Of a stretch of 64,000 bases of DNA, positions 1 through 9,389 are shown one piece after another. The notes under the pieces are model-generated. The model saw nothing but the letters and a program-made list of their open reading frames with translations, was not told where the DNA came from and made no database searches. The stretch is from Vreelandella nigrificans. Its GTDB lineage: Bacteria; Pseudomonadota; Gammaproteobacteria; Pseudomonadales; Halomonadaceae. The DNA lies in assembly GCF_002374315.1 (NCBI RefSeq), contig NZ_NWUX01000005.1:151866-215865 (forward strand), in the 5' to 3' direction. Positions within the stretch are counted from its first letter, which is position 1; each line of letters opens with the position of its first letter. A program made the position numbers and the translations under genes.

Positions 1-288
1 AAACAGCTTGAGCACTCGCCTAGCCAGGAGTATCAGCTGGCGCAATTAGCCCGAGATGCCGCTATGAGCCCCAGCAGCCTGCGCGATAAGTTCCAGCGCT
101 GTTACGGCTGCTCAATTTTCGACTACCTACGACGCTGCCGCCTGACCCAGGCACAGGTGTACTTACGCAAGGGCTATAGCGTGCAGCAAACCGCCCACGC
201 CTGCGGCTACCGCCATGCCAGCAACTTTGCCACTGCCTTTAAGCGGGCCTTTGGTATCGCACCCCATGAGCTTCTGAACCGTCATTGA
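1..288 (+). CDS. AraC-family regulator, C-terminal part (5' end outside window)
   Basis: The reading frame is open from base 1, so the gene starts upstream of the window; 95 codons are visible. They encode the paired helix-turn-helix DNA-binding domain of AraC/XylS regulators. The first helix pair is around LAQLARDAAMSPSSLRDKF; the second ends with the typical GYRHASNFATAFKRAFGIAP signature. The sensor domain is not visible. The gene is followed after 150 bp by a TonB-dependent siderophore receptor, the usual arrangement of PchR/AlcR-type activators that sense an iron-siderophore complex and switch on its receptor. That role is inferred from context; the DNA-binding domain itself is clear. 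Confidence 0.9.
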   Translation, partial: KQLEHSPSQEYQLAQLARDAAMSPSSLRDKFQRCYGCSIFDYLRRCRLTQAQVYLRKGYSVQQTAHACGYRHASNFATAFKRAFGIAPHELLNRH

Positions 289-385
289 CATCACCACCAG
301 TCACCGCAAGTTCCGCTGAAAACAGTTTCTTGGCAGCCAGCATAACTGCTTTGTCATTTCGCATACCTTTACCAAACGATTAAGC

Positions 386-400
386 GCAATAATTCTCATT
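386..400 (+). promoter_or_regulatory. Candidate Fur box upstream of siderophore receptor
   Basis: Read on the minus strand, AATGAGAATTATT (388-400) matches the left half of the gammaproteobacterial Fur consensus (AATGAGAATNATTCTCATT), with a weaker right half. It lies about 40 bp before the receptor start, as expected for iron repression. The -10/-35 elements around it are not clear. Confidence 0.5.
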
Positions 401-438
401 AACACGCTGGATCATTGATTCTTCTCGCAGGTATCGCC

Positions 439-2541
439 ATGTTCATCTCCCCTCACCGCTTTTTACGCTCTCCTTTAAGTACCGCCGTTATTGCGGCACT
501 AGCGGTATCATCGGCTCACGCTCAAACAAGTACCGAGCTAGGTACCGTAACAGTCACTGCGCAGCAGGCCGCTACGAAGGTCACAACGCCGTTCATCGAA
601 ACACCGCAGAGCGTTTCCACGATTACTCGCGAGCAGATGGATCACCGTGGTGTCAATACCGTTCAGCGGGCCACTGACTATACGCCCGGCGTTTACAGCA
701 ACCAGGTAGGTGCCTCTAATCGCTTTGATTACCTAGTACTGCGCGGTTTTTCTGACGGCAGCTTGAGCAATACTTTTCTGGATGGCCTAAAGGTCATGGG
801 CGATGCCAACTCCCATAGCACGATGCGCATCGACCCGTGGTTTTTAGACAGCATCGAAGTGGTGCGCGGGCCCGCCTCGGTGCTCTATGGTCGCGCCTCT
901 CCTGGTGGGGTAGTGGCTCTGAATAGCAAACGACCAGAGTTTGAACAGGGCGGAGAACTACGTTTTCAAGTAGGCAATAACAACCAGCGCAGCGCCGCTT
1001 TTGACCTCACCGGCCCGATTGGCGAAGAGCAGCGAGTGGCCTTTCGTCTGACCGGTATTGCCAGCGCCGCCGATACCCAGTTCGGCCCTGCAGAGGAGGA
1101 GCGCTACGCCATTGCACCGCGGCTCACCTGGGACATCACCGACGACACCAGCCTGACGGTCGAAGCCTACTTGCAGGATGAGCCAGAAGGCGGCTACCAC
1201 TCCGGCGTTCCCTACGAGGGGGCGGTGATAGCACGTAACGGACGCAAAATTAGCAATAACTTCTTTGACGGCGAAGAGGAGTACGACACCTACGAGCGTA
1301 CCCAGCGAATGCTTGGTTACACCCTAGAACACCGCTTTAGCGATCAAGTCACCGGTCGCCAGTTACTACGCTACCTAAACTCCGACGTGGTGCTCAATCA
1401 GGTCTATGGTTTTGGCTGGACATCACCGGATTCTGACGAGCTCACCCGCTACTACTCAGGCAGCGATGAGTCTCTGGAAGCCTGGACCCTAGATAACCAG
1501 CTCGAAGCCAATATCAGTAACGGCTTCATGGACCATACACTGCTCTTCGGGGTTGATTACCAGCAGCGGGAGAATGAGGTGTCATGGCCGTCGGGGTATT
1601 TCCAGCCGATCAATGCTTTCAATCCTGTCTATGGCAGCGGCCCTATAGAGTTTTACGCGCCTATTCGCGAACACCATAAAATCGAACAAACCGGTGTTTA
1701 CCTGCAAGATCAGATAGCGGTTGATAACTGGCGCGTTACCTTAGGCGGCCGATTTGACTGGGTGAATATCGACAACACCAACCGCGATAGCGATGTGACC
1801 AGCTCACTTAGTGACACCCAATTTAGTGGCCGTGCCGGGGTAGTTTACCTATTCGATAACGGCGTTGCTCCCTATGTGAGCTACTCCACCGCTTTCACAC
1901 CCACTAGTTTTGTGGATGAACGCGGCGATTTGCTAGCCCCAATGGAAGGCGAGCAGTGGGAAACTGGTATCAAATTCCAGCCCAACGGTAGCCAAAGCCA
2001 GTTCAGCGCAGCGCTGTTCCATATCAGCCAAGAGAACGTCGCCACCAAAGAGCAGCCTTCTGATCCTTACCGTGCAGTGGGTGAGATCAAATCCCAGGGA
2101 GTAGAGCTGGAGGCACAAACCCGACTCACCGAAAACTTCTCACTGCAGGCAGGCTACAGCTTCACCGACATTACCTATGCCAAAAGCGATGACGGCAACC
2201 AAGGCAACAAGGCGATTTACGCTCCCCGGCATCAAGTTCAGCTGTGGGGTCACTATCAGGCCAACGACGGCTGGCTGAAGGGCGTGGACCTGGGAGTAGG
2301 TGTACGCCACTACGCAGATATCGCCGCGGACCGAGCCAACACCGCAACCGTGCCCGACTACACCCTGGTGGATGCCACTATAGGTTACGACCTAAGCCAA
2401 CTCGGCGTTGAAGGGGTCGAAACGCGCTTAAATGTGAGCAACCTACTGGATAAAGAGTACGTGGCCTCCTGTAACTCACTGGAGTACTGCTACTTCGGTG
2501 CTGAACGCGGTATAACCGCCAGCGTACACTATCGTTTCTAA
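439..2541 (+). CDS. TonB-dependent ferric-hydroxamate siderophore receptor (FhuA/FoxA type)
   Basis: Outer-membrane receptor that imports an iron(III)-siderophore using TonB energy. A signal peptide ends at SAHA before QTSTELG, followed by a TonB-box-like ELGTVTV. The plug domain shows TPQSVSTITREQM, LVLRGFSDG and IEVVRGPASVLYG; a 22-strand barrel domain follows. The end, with two cysteines, YFGAERGITA and terminal YRF, closely resembles the FhuA/FoxA/FhuE group, so a hydroxamate such as ferrichrome or ferrioxamine is the likely ligand. Length of 700 aa is normal. I chose ATG 439 (preceded by a short AGG) over an in-frame TTG at 415. The linked FhuD-like gene downstream supports the ligand class. 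Confidence 0.9.
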   Translation: MFISPHRFLRSPLSTAVIAALAVSSAHAQTSTELGTVTVTAQQAATKVTTPFIETPQSVSTITREQMDHRGVNTVQRATDYTPGVYSNQVGASNRFDYLVLRGFSDGSLSNTFLDGLKVMGDANSHSTMRIDPWFLDSIEVVRGPASVLYGRASPGGVVALNSKRPEFEQGGELRFQVGNNNQRSAAFDLTGPIGEEQRVAFRLTGIASAADTQFGPAEEERYAIAPRLTWDITDDTSLTVEAYLQDEPEGGYHSGVPYEGAVIARNGRKISNNFFDGEEEYDTYERTQRMLGYTLEHRFSDQVTGRQLLRYLNSDVVLNQVYGFGWTSPDSDELTRYYSGSDESLEAWTLDNQLEANISNGFMDHTLLFGVDYQQRENEVSWPSGYFQPINAFNPVYGSGPIEFYAPIREHHKIEQTGVYLQDQIAVDNWRVTLGGRFDWVNIDNTNRDSDVTSSLSDTQFSGRAGVVYLFDNGVAPYVSYSTAFTPTSFVDERGDLLAPMEGEQWETGIKFQPNGSQSQFSAALFHISQENVATKEQPSDPYRAVGEIKSQGVELEAQTRLTENFSLQAGYSFTDITYAKSDDGNQGNKAIYAPRHQVQLWGHYQANDGWLKGVDLGVGVRHYADIAADRANTATVPDYTLVDATIGYDLSQLGVEGVETRLNVSNLLDKEYVASCNSLEYCYFGAERGITASVHYRF

Positions 2542-2650
2542 GCTACCATTTCCAAGCTACCATTTCTAAGCCATCGTCTCTAAATGACTGTTTTTAAGTC
2601 ACTGTTCTTAGAGGCGGTTCTCAAAGGCTATTCTCAGAGACGGTGCTAAG
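2535..2650. repeat. Degenerate 13-14 bp tandem repeat after the receptor gene
   Basis: Eight to nine head-to-tail units fill most of the gap after the receptor. Unit starts are 2535, 2549, 2563, 2577 and 2591 (14 bp each), then 2605, 2618 and 2631 (13 bp each), with a partial unit from 2644. Examples are TTTCTAAGCTACCA, TTTCCAAGCTACCA and TTTTTAAGTCACTG. The first unit contains the receptor stop codon. The rest of the gap to the Fur box at 2741 shows no gene. Confidence 0.75.
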
Positions 2651-2740
2651 AATTTGCTCTAAGGCTCATTAAGATCTCATGACGGTATCTGCCCAGGCCA
2701 GCGCACCTGGGCATTTTTTACTTGAATACAGGTTTGCAAA

Positions 2741-2755
2741 CAATAAGTATTATCG
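2741..2755 (+). promoter_or_regulatory. Candidate Fur box upstream of fhuD-like gene
   Basis: CAATAAGTATTATCG matches 10 of 14 defined positions of the 7-1-7 Fur consensus TGATAATNATTATCA. It ends 5 bp before the first possible ATG (2761). If it covers the promoter, either the mRNA is nearly leaderless or translation begins at one of the downstream in-frame ATGs. Confidence 0.55.
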
Positions 2756-2760
2756 TTTAA

Positions 2761-3768
2761 ATGCAGCTCTTCTTTTTCGGATGGCCTCTCACGACTATGT
2801 GCCACACCATAACCATGCGCCACACCACGACTATGTGTTCCACCACGACTATGCGTTCCACCGCCCCTCACCGTCGAGCTCCCCTGTTCTCTTGGCTTGT
2901 GCGCAGCGGGCTATTTGTTGCTTGTCTGCTGGCCTTTTCTTCCGCCAAAGCCCAGTGGGCAACGGTCGACTGGACTATCGCCGAGACCTTGTTGGCCATT
3001 GACGCCCCTCTTAGCAGCGTCGCCCAGCAGAGTGATTACCACCAATGGGTTGGCGAACCACGCATACCCAACAGCGCCACCGATATGGGACTCCGTACTC
3101 AGCCCAACCTAGAGCTACTGGCCCAAGAGCCACCGGAACAGACGCTTATTTCACCCATGTTTGCCAATTTAACGCCTCGCCTGGAGCAAATCGCTCCGGT
3201 TAGCTCGTTTTCGCTTTATGCTCCTGGTAGCAACACCTGGGAAGAGATGCAAACCCTAACCCGCCAATTAGGCGAGTTAACCGAGCACCAACCCCAAGCA
3301 GAGCAGCTAATTGCAGAAACCCAAGCTTTAATGACCACTCTGCGTGAATCTCGGCCCCTCTCTCAGTCAGAAATCGCGCCGTTACTTATGGTGCAGTTTA
3401 TGGATGCCCGCCACGTACGAGTGTTTGGAGAAAATAGCTTATACAACGCCGTTCTAGAGCAATTGGAACTGTCCAATGCCTGGCAGCAAACCACCAACGC
3501 CTGGGGGTTTGCACTGGTAGGCATTGAAGCACTGGCGCACTACCCCGAGGCCATACTGGTAATTATCGACCCACTGCCAACAGGGGTCGAGGAGCAGCTG
3601 GCAGAGAGCGGACTGTGGCAACAATTACTCCGCGCCAAACACCACAACCTGCTTCGACTACCACCGGTATGGAGCTTCGGCGCACTACCCTCCGCCCAAC
3701 GCTTTGCCCGAGAGCTAAACGCAGCACTGGAGGCATCGCCTATCTATAGCCCTCAGCCCAATGACTAG
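2761..3768 (+). CDS. fhuD: Iron(III)-hydroxamate ABC transporter substrate-binding protein (FhuD-like)
   Basis: Periplasmic protein that hands ferric hydroxamates to an inner-membrane ABC importer. Blocks shared with E. coli FhuD include GLRTQPNLELL, RHVRVFGENSLYNAVLEQL, NAWQQTTNAWGFA and a C-terminal LRLPPVWSFGALPSA. The start is uncertain. ATG 2761 has a poor ribosome site and directly abuts a Fur box. In-frame ATGs recur at 2797, 2815, 2833 and 2851 within an 18-bp repeat; starting at 2851 gives a normal signal peptide (MRSTAPHRRAPLF then a hydrophobic core, cleavage at SAKA). I report the longest form. No FhuB permease or FhuC ATPase gene is adjacent, so the partner transporter must be elsewhere or shared. 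Confidence 0.85.
   Translation: MQLFFFGWPLTTMCHTITMRHTTTMCSTTTMRSTAPHRRAPLFSWLVRSGLFVACLLAFSSAKAQWATVDWTIAETLLAIDAPLSSVAQQSDYHQWVGEPRIPNSATDMGLRTQPNLELLAQEPPEQTLISPMFANLTPRLEQIAPVSSFSLYAPGSNTWEEMQTLTRQLGELTEHQPQAEQLIAETQALMTTLRESRPLSQSEIAPLLMVQFMDARHVRVFGENSLYNAVLEQLELSNAWQQTTNAWGFALVGIEALAHYPEAILVIIDPLPTGVEEQLAESGLWQQLLRAKHHNLLRLPPVWSFGALPSAQRFARELNAALEASPIYSPQPND
2791..2862 (+). repeat. Four 18-bp direct repeats, each with an in-frame ATG
   Basis: Units at 2791, 2809, 2827 and 2845, e.g. ACGACTATGTGCCACACC and ACGACTATGTGTTCCACC, lie at the 5' end of the fhuD-like frame and would encode a threonine-rich TTM(C/R) repeat. Each unit supplies an ATG in the same frame. Confidence 0.85.
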
Positions 3769-3884
3769 CCAGCCTTGAGCGCTACCAAAGTCTTCTTAAT
3801 TAAGGTAAGTTAACTACTGAGAATTAGGTAGATCAAAGCTGAATTGGACTTAAGATTGATACACAAAGTCAGCGAGGGAACGCG

Positions 3885-5393
3885 ATGACATTAGCGATTG
3901 TTGCCACACGCGCAGGTGTTGGCTTGGACGCACCGGCAGTACACGTAGAGGTTCATTTAGCCAATGGACTGCCGGGCCTGACACTAGTGGGCCTACCGGA
4001 AACCGCCGTAAAAGAGAGCCGCGAGCGGGTACGCAGTGCGCTGGTCAATGCTGGATTCGATTTCCCTAACACCAAACGCATCACCCTGAACCTTGCCCCT
4101 GCCGACCTACCCAAAGAGGGAGGCCGCTTCGATTTACCTATTGCGCTGGGTATTCTTGCCGCTTCAGGGCAGATTCCAGTTGATGCGCTAGAAGGCATGG
4201 AGTGCGCTGGTGAATTGGCGCTAGACGGTAAATTACGCGCCGTGCCAGGCGTATTACCCTTCGCCTTGGCCACACGGCGAGCCAAAAAAGCACTGATTAT
4301 TCCTCGCGCCTGTGCCAATGAAGCGGCGCTTGCCGGCGATTTACCCGTCTTGCCCGCCGACACCCTTTGGCAGGTAGTGGCTCACCTACTGGGCCAGGAG
4401 AAGATCCCGCCCTATCAGCTGTCTGCCTCCGTCAAATCCACCGCCCCCATGGCAGATTTAGCCGATGTACGCGGTCAACATCAGGCTCGTCGCGCTCTTG
4501 AAGTAGCAGCTGCCGGTGGCCATAACCTGTTGCTGGCCGGGCCACCTGGCACGGGTAAAACCATGCTCGCTAGCCGCTTGCCGGGTATTTTGCCGCCACT
4601 TTCCGAAGATGACGCGTTGCAGGTTGCCGCCGTGCGCTCCGTCTGTGGACTGCCCTTGGAAGCCGACTGGGGCAAGCGGCCCTTTCGTCAGCCCCACCAT
4701 AGCGCCAGCGCCGCCGCACTGGTGGGCGGTGGCTCGAAACCTAAGCCTGGAGAAATCTCGCTGGCTCACCACGGCGTGCTGTTTTTAGATGAGCTGCCGG
4801 AGTTTTCTCGTCATGTGTTAGAAGTACTTCGGCAACCACTAGAAACAGGCACTATTCATTTGGCCCGCGCCAGCCATGAGCGCCGTTACCCAGCCCAGTT
4901 TCAGTTGGTAGCTGCTATGAACCCCTGCCCCTGCGGCCACTTGGGCGACCCACGCCAGCGCTGTCAGTGCAGCGCCAGCCAAATTCAACGCTACCAAGCA
5001 CGGCTTTCCGGTCCGCTGCTAGACCGTATAGATCTGCAAGTGGAAGTACCAGCTCTACCACCAGAACAGCTTACTGCTCAAACCCAAGGCGAATCATCAG
5101 CCGCCGTGCGTGACCGGGTAATGGCCGCCCGTGAGCGCCAAATGGCGCGGGGGGCACTAAATAGCCAACTCAGCGGCAAAGCGCTGGAAGCCGCCTGCGC
5201 CCTCAATGATGAAGAGCGAACTTGGCTTGCAGGCGTGCTCGAAAAGCTCAAGCTCTCCGCCCGCGCCTACCATCGCGTACTGCGCGTAGCGTTAACGCTT
5301 GCCGACCTACAGGGAGAGCCCAAGCCCAGCCAACCACACTTTATCGAAGCCATCGGCTATCGGCAGTTGGATAGGCTTTTGAAAGGGGCTTAA
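3885..5393 (+). CDS. comM: YifB/ComM family Mg-chelatase-like AAA+ ATPase
   Basis: Cytoplasmic hexameric helicase; in Vibrio cholerae and other naturally transformable bacteria ComM drives branch migration of incoming DNA. 502 aa, normal for the family. The N-terminal ChlI/Lon-like domain spans about residues 1-170. Walker A GPPGTGKT is at 219-226, Walker B GVLFLDELPEF near 300, a cysteine cluster NPCPCGHLGDPRQRCQC near 345-361, and the C-terminal lid follows. Start ATG 3885 has GAGGG upstream. The stop overlaps by 4 bp the stop of the convergent reductase gene. Confidence 0.95.
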   Translation: MTLAIVATRAGVGLDAPAVHVEVHLANGLPGLTLVGLPETAVKESRERVRSALVNAGFDFPNTKRITLNLAPADLPKEGGRFDLPIALGILAASGQIPVDALEGMECAGELALDGKLRAVPGVLPFALATRRAKKALIIPRACANEAALAGDLPVLPADTLWQVVAHLLGQEKIPPYQLSASVKSTAPMADLADVRGQHQARRALEVAAAGGHNLLLAGPPGTGKTMLASRLPGILPPLSEDDALQVAAVRSVCGLPLEADWGKRPFRQPHHSASAAALVGGGSKPKPGEISLAHHGVLFLDELPEFSRHVLEVLRQPLETGTIHLARASHERRYPAQFQLVAAMNPCPCGHLGDPRQRCQCSASQIQRYQARLSGPLLDRIDLQVEVPALPPEQLTAQTQGESSAAVRDRVMAARERQMARGALNSQLSGKALEAACALNDEERTWLAGVLEKLKLSARAYHRVLRVALTLADLQGEPKPSQPHFIEAIGYRQLDRLLKGA

Positions 5394-5965
5394 CGATGCG
5401 TTACCGCTAGCACGTCGACCAAACGCTGACAAAGTGTGTCGAGCCTTTGTCCAACGGCTTCATTAATCAACTCACCACCCTCACTGAAGGCGCTGCTGGC
5501 TTTAGGTAACGATAACGGTTGCGGTAGTACCGTGAGGCTGAGATTAGCTAGCAGTTGTTGACCAAGGGGCAAAGCACGGATGCCGCCCAAGCCACCAGGG
5601 GAAGCCGCCACCAGTGCCGCCCATTTGCCTGCAAACAGTTTTAGGCCGGGGGTATCGCCATAGGGCCGAGAGAGCCAGTCCAGCGTGTTTTTCAACAGCG
5701 GCGTGATAAAGCCGTTGTACTCCGGCGAGGCAATGAGCAGTGCCTGATGATCCGCCAGAATCTCGCGCAATTTCAGCACATTTTCTGGCATACCTTGAGC
5801 TTCAATGTCTTCATCAAACAGTGGGCAGGGATACGCTTTTAGGTCGATAAACGTCGCCTGACCGCCCAGCGCCTCAATGCGCTTGGCGGCTAATTTGGCG
5901 AGCTGTTTATTCAGCGATCCTTCTCGGGCACTGCCTGCAAATACCAGTATTTTGGGTGCTGTCAT
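5390..5965 (-). CDS. NADPH-dependent FMN reductase family protein (ChrR/quinone reductase type)
   Basis: Flavodoxin-fold NAD(P)H:FMN or quinone oxidoreductase of about 191 aa. The FMN phosphate loop GSAREGSLNKQL lies near the N-terminus and the flavin-contact motif SPEYNG near the middle, both typical of the ChrR/YieF/ArsH-like family that gives two-electron quinone or chromate reduction. ATG 5965 is preferred over an upstream start 18 bp earlier because AGAGGA lies 6 bases before it. Convergent with comM and followed at 36 bp by a hydrolase on the same strand. Substrate not predictable. Confidence 0.88.
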   Translation of the reverse strand: MTAPKILVFAGSAREGSLNKQLAKLAAKRIEALGGQATFIDLKAYPCPLFDEDIEAQGMPENVLKLREILADHQALLIASPEYNGFITPLLKNTLDWLSRPYGDTPGLKLFAGKWAALVAASPGGLGGIRALPLGQQLLANLSLTVLPQPLSLPKASSAFSEGGELINEAVGQRLDTLCQRLVDVLAVTHR

Positions 5966-6000
5966 GCGTGATCCTCTGGCCATTAGTGACTGTCATCACA

Positions 6001-6981
6001 TTAATGCACATTCTCGTCCATGGTTTCCACAAAGCTATCCAGCGCTTTAAACAGGACTTCTCGAATAGGTTCTGCTTCGTTGACTAAATGGTGGCGAGCT
6101 TCTGGGTGGCGATGAATCTCGGCGTTGGGAAACTTCTCCGCTAATACATCTAGATTCCACTGCCAATCGACAGTTAAGTCCTGCTCACCCTGCAAAATCA
6201 AGGTGGGTAATGGGTTGGGCTGCAACGCCAGCAGGCGCGGCATCCATCGGCGCATAGCGGTAACCCATGTCACGCTTAATCGCTCAGGCTGCAGTGGGTC
6301 ATGGTCGCGCAGAAATTCCGTGAACTGCTCATCGGTGGAGTTGGGGCGATATTTGCGGGGTAGCCCCTTTACAAAGGGGCTGGCAATTAAGTGTAGCCAA
6401 CTAGATTGATTCCAGCGCCAAGGGCGCACTAGCGGCGCTAACAACACAATTCCCGACCAACCAGCGGCTTCACGGCGGGTGAGTGCGTCGGTTGCCAGTA
6501 TCGCCGCACCGGTACTTTGCCCAACCCCCAACCAGGGAGTGGGAGCCATGCTTTGCGCCTGCAAGGCTTCCTGCAAATGCTTTAAACAGTGCTGATAATC
6601 GTCGAAGTCTTCAATTTCGGCCCGCGGCCCGCTGGACAGTCCATGACCGGGAAGGTCCCACAGCACCACTTGCCACCCCTTGGCCAATAGACAGCTAAGT
6701 AAATGTCGGTAAAGCCCCAGGTGGTCAAAGTAACCATGGATGACAAACGCAGTGCCGGTTGGTGCTGGCGGGCTCCACACTTGGCACCACAAGGCAAAGC
6801 GGCCAGTATCAATAAACCCAGCGTGCACTTCACTGGTATCGTTTAGCAACGCTTCCAAACCGTAGTGGCGAAAGTAGTCATGCATGGCCACTGTTAGCGC
6901 TTCTCCAGGAGCTAGCCTAGAGAGCATTGATACGCCTGCCGCTTGCCGAAATAAGCCTTCCAAATGTTGGAAATCATGCAT
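6001..6981 (-). CDS. Alpha/beta hydrolase, lysophospholipase/monoacylglycerol-lipase type
   Basis: Serine hydrolase of the Hydrolase_4 (PldB-like) family, 326 aa. Visible landmarks are the HGYFDHLG oxyanion-hole region, DLPGHGLSSGPRAEI, the nucleophile elbow GQSTG, a late aspartate in GEQDLTVDW and the catalytic histidine in EARHHLV. No signal peptide, so probably cytoplasmic or membrane-associated. ATG 6981 chosen because GGAG lies 8 bases upstream; an in-frame GTG at 6990 has no room for one. Divergent from glcB; the 209-bp gap contains a 7-bp inverted repeat (GCCACGG at about 7079 and CCGTGGC at about 7144) of unknown meaning. Likely phospholipid or glyceride turnover, substrate unproven. 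Confidence 0.85.
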   Translation of the reverse strand: MHDFQHLEGLFRQAAGVSMLSRLAPGEALTVAMHDYFRHYGLEALLNDTSEVHAGFIDTGRFALWCQVWSPPAPTGTAFVIHGYFDHLGLYRHLLSCLLAKGWQVVLWDLPGHGLSSGPRAEIEDFDDYQHCLKHLQEALQAQSMAPTPWLGVGQSTGAAILATDALTRREAAGWSGIVLLAPLVRPWRWNQSSWLHLIASPFVKGLPRKYRPNSTDEQFTEFLRDHDPLQPERLSVTWVTAMRRWMPRLLALQPNPLPTLILQGEQDLTVDWQWNLDVLAEKFPNAEIHRHPEARHHLVNEAEPIREVLFKALDSFVETMDENVH

Positions 6982-7190
6982 CAACGTCACTCCGTGAGCG
7001 CCACACTGTCCATTGGCAAAAATAAGGTAACCTAAGCTTCCTCTCTCATCATTTGGTCGAGCATTTTACTGCTTTAAGGCCACGGCTGTTTACATGCAGG
7101 TGCAGATGTGGAAGTATTTTCCATAAATGTACCTTTACCCTGACCGTGGCTCTTTTTATAACCCACGGGCACCTTCACAGGAGAGACCCC

Positions 7191-9365
7191 ATGAGTGAGC
7201 GTGTCACGCGTCACCGTTTACAGGTGGCAGCCGACCTGGACCGTTTCATCAACGAGCAGGCTCTGCCGGGAACCGGCGTCGACGAGAACGCCTTTTGGGC
7301 CGGTGTGGATGCTCTGTTCCATGATTTGACCCCAAAAAACCGTCAATTACTCGAAGAGCGCCAATCTCTTCAAGAAAAGCTGAATGAGTGGCACCGCGAA
7401 AATCCTGGTCCGGTTAGCGATATGCCAGCTTACCGCAGCTTCCTGAAAAAAGTAGGTTACTTAGTTGAAGCGCCTAATAACGTCAAAGCATCGACCGCTA
7501 ACGTTGACCGCGAAGTAGCCGTTCAAGCTGGGCCGCAGCTGGTAGTGCCAGTAAGTAATGCTCGCTACGCATTGAATGCTGCTAACGCGCGCTGGGGCAG
7601 CCTGTATGATGCCTTGTACGGCACCGATGCGATTTCAGAAGAAGGTGGCGCGGAGAAAGGCTCCAGCTTCAACCCGCAACGTGGCGCTAAAGTGATTGCC
7701 TATGCCCGTGGCGTACTCGACCGCGCGGCTCCGCTGGCAACCGGCTCCCATCGGGATGCCGTGAAATACGCCATTCGCGATGGACACTTGGTCGTCACCC
7801 TAGAAGGTGGGCGCGAAACCGGCCTAAAAGATTCAGGCAAGCTGATTGGCTTTAATGGCGAAGCAGCAAAACCCGAGTCGATTCTGCTCGCGAATAATGG
7901 CCTGCATCTGGAAATTCAGATTGATCCCAACGATTCAATCGGCAAAACCGACCCCGCGGGCGTAAAAGACGTGGTGGTAGAAGCAGCCCTAACCGCAATT
8001 ATGGACTGTGAAGACTCCGTTGCTGCGGTAGATTCAGAAGATAAAGTCGGCGTTTACAGCAACTGGCTCGGCCTAATGAAGGGCGACCTGGAAGAGCGTA
8101 TCGAAAAAGGCGGTAAAACTTTTACCCGCTCGCTGCACGCTGACCGTACTTGGCAAACCACCGATGGCGGTACAGTTACACTGCCGGGCCGTTCGCTGAT
8201 GTTTGTACGTAACGTGGGCCATTTAATGACCACGCCAGCGGTGCTGGATGAGAGCGGTAACGAGCTACCGGAAGGCATCCTTGATGCAGTTGTTACCTCC
8301 CTGATAGCGCTACACGATCTGAAAAAAGACGCCGACCAGCCACGCAACTCGCGCACCGGCTCTGTTTATATCGTTAAGCCGAAGATGCATGGCCCTGCCG
8401 AAGTTGCCTTCGCCAACGAACTGTTTGGCCGCGTCGAAGACATTCTGGGTATGAGCCGCGACACCCTGAAAATGGGCATCATGGACGAGGAGCGTCGCAC
8501 CACCGTTAACCTCAAGGCGTGTATTGCAGAAGCGGCTTCTCGGGTGGCATTTATCAATACCGGTTTCCTCGACCGCACTGGCGACGAAATGCATACCGCG
8601 ATGGAAGCGGGCCCAATGGTGCGCAAAGGCGATATGAAGGGCGCCGCCTGGATCCAGGCCTACGAGAAGAGCAACGTCCAGGTTGGCTTAGCCTGTGGCC
8701 TGCGCGGCCGTGCCCAAATCGGCAAAGGCATGTGGGCCATGCCTGACCTAATGCACAGCATGCTGGAACAGAAAATCGGCCATCCCAAAGCCGGTGCTAA
8801 CACCGCCTGGGTGCCTTCTCCTACGGCTGCGGCGCTGCACGCACTGCACTACCATCAAGTCAGCGTTACCGACGTACAGCGTGAGCTGGAAGCCCTCGGC
8901 GAGCCCGACTACCTGGATGACCTGCTAAGCGTACCTGTGGCGGAGAACGCCAACTGGTCGGATGAAGAGATTCAGCAGGAACTAGATAATAACTGCCAGG
9001 GTATTCTGGGTTATGTAGTGCGCTGGGTAGAGCACGGCGTAGGCTGTTCAAAAGTGCCAGATATTCACAATGTTGGCTTAATGGAAGACCGCGCTACACT
9101 GCGTATTTCAAGCCAGCATATCGCCAACTGGCTACACCACGGCATTATCGATGCACCACGTGTAGAAGAGACCCTTAAGCGCATGGCTAAGGTGGTTGAC
9201 GAGCAGAACGCCGGCGACCCCACCTACACCGCCATGAGCGCTGATTTTGAAGGTTCTACTGCCTTTAAAGCTGCCTCTGACTTGGTGTTCAAGGGGCGCG
9301 TACAGCCTTCCGGCTACACTGAACCACTACTCCACGAGTGGCGCCAGGTGCATAAGGCGAAGTAA
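7191..9365 (+). CDS. glcB: Malate synthase G
   Basis: Condenses glyoxylate with acetyl-CoA to malate, the second glyoxylate-shunt step and also the route for glycolate-derived glyoxylate. 724 aa, the length of the monomeric G isoform, with its signature regions visible ([40 protein letters not shown]). Start ATG 7191 has AGGAGAG upstream; the frame stays open for 46 more codons 5' but lacks a ribosome site there. Single-gene unit closed by a strong terminator at 9390. No isocitrate lyase or glycolate oxidase gene lies in the window. Confidence 0.97.
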   Translation: MSERVTRHRLQVAADLDRFINEQALPGTGVDENAFWAGVDALFHDLTPKNRQLLEERQSLQEKLNEWHRENPGPVSDMPAYRSFLKKVGYLVEAPNNVKASTANVDREVAVQAGPQLVVPVSNARYALNAANARWGSLYDALYGTDAISEEGGAEKGSSFNPQRGAKVIAYARGVLDRAAPLATGSHRDAVKYAIRDGHLVVTLEGGRETGLKDSGKLIGFNGEAAKPESILLANNGLHLEIQIDPNDSIGKTDPAGVKDVVVEAALTAIMDCEDSVAAVDSEDKVGVYSNWLGLMKGDLEERIEKGGKTFTRSLHADRTWQTTDGGTVTLPGRSLMFVRNVGHLMTTPAVLDESGNELPEGILDAVVTSLIALHDLKKDADQPRNSRTGSVYIVKPKMHGPAEVAFANELFGRVEDILGMSRDTLKMGIMDEERRTTVNLKACIAEAASRVAFINTGFLDRTGDEMHTAMEAGPMVRKGDMKGAAWIQAYEKSNVQVGLACGLRGRAQIGKGMWAMPDLMHSMLEQKIGHPKAGANTAWVPSPTAAALHALHYHQVSVTDVQRELEALGEPDYLDDLLSVPVAENANWSDEEIQQELDNNCQGILGYVVRWVEHGVGCSKVPDIHNVGLMEDRATLRISSQHIANWLHHGIIDAPRVEETLKRMAKVVDEQNAGDPTYTAMSADFEGSTAFKAASDLVFKGRVQPSGYTEPLLHEWRQVHKAK

Positions 9366-9389
9366 GCCAGCAAATAAGCACCTTCACAT

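Noticed and set aside
2677..3112. Overlapping open frames around the 18-bp repeat, including an antisense Gly/His-rich one.
   Set aside because: They are translations of the repeat in other frames; only the FhuD frame gives a signal peptide and family motifs.
7079..7150. GCCACGG/CCGTGGC inverted repeat before glcB as a regulator site.
   Set aside because: Arms are 7 bp and 58 bases apart; likely chance, noted only in the neighbouring gene entry.
8054..8626. Long antisense open frames within glcB.
   Set aside because: Typical shadows of a moderately GC-rich coding sequence; no starts with ribosome sites and no recognisable domains.
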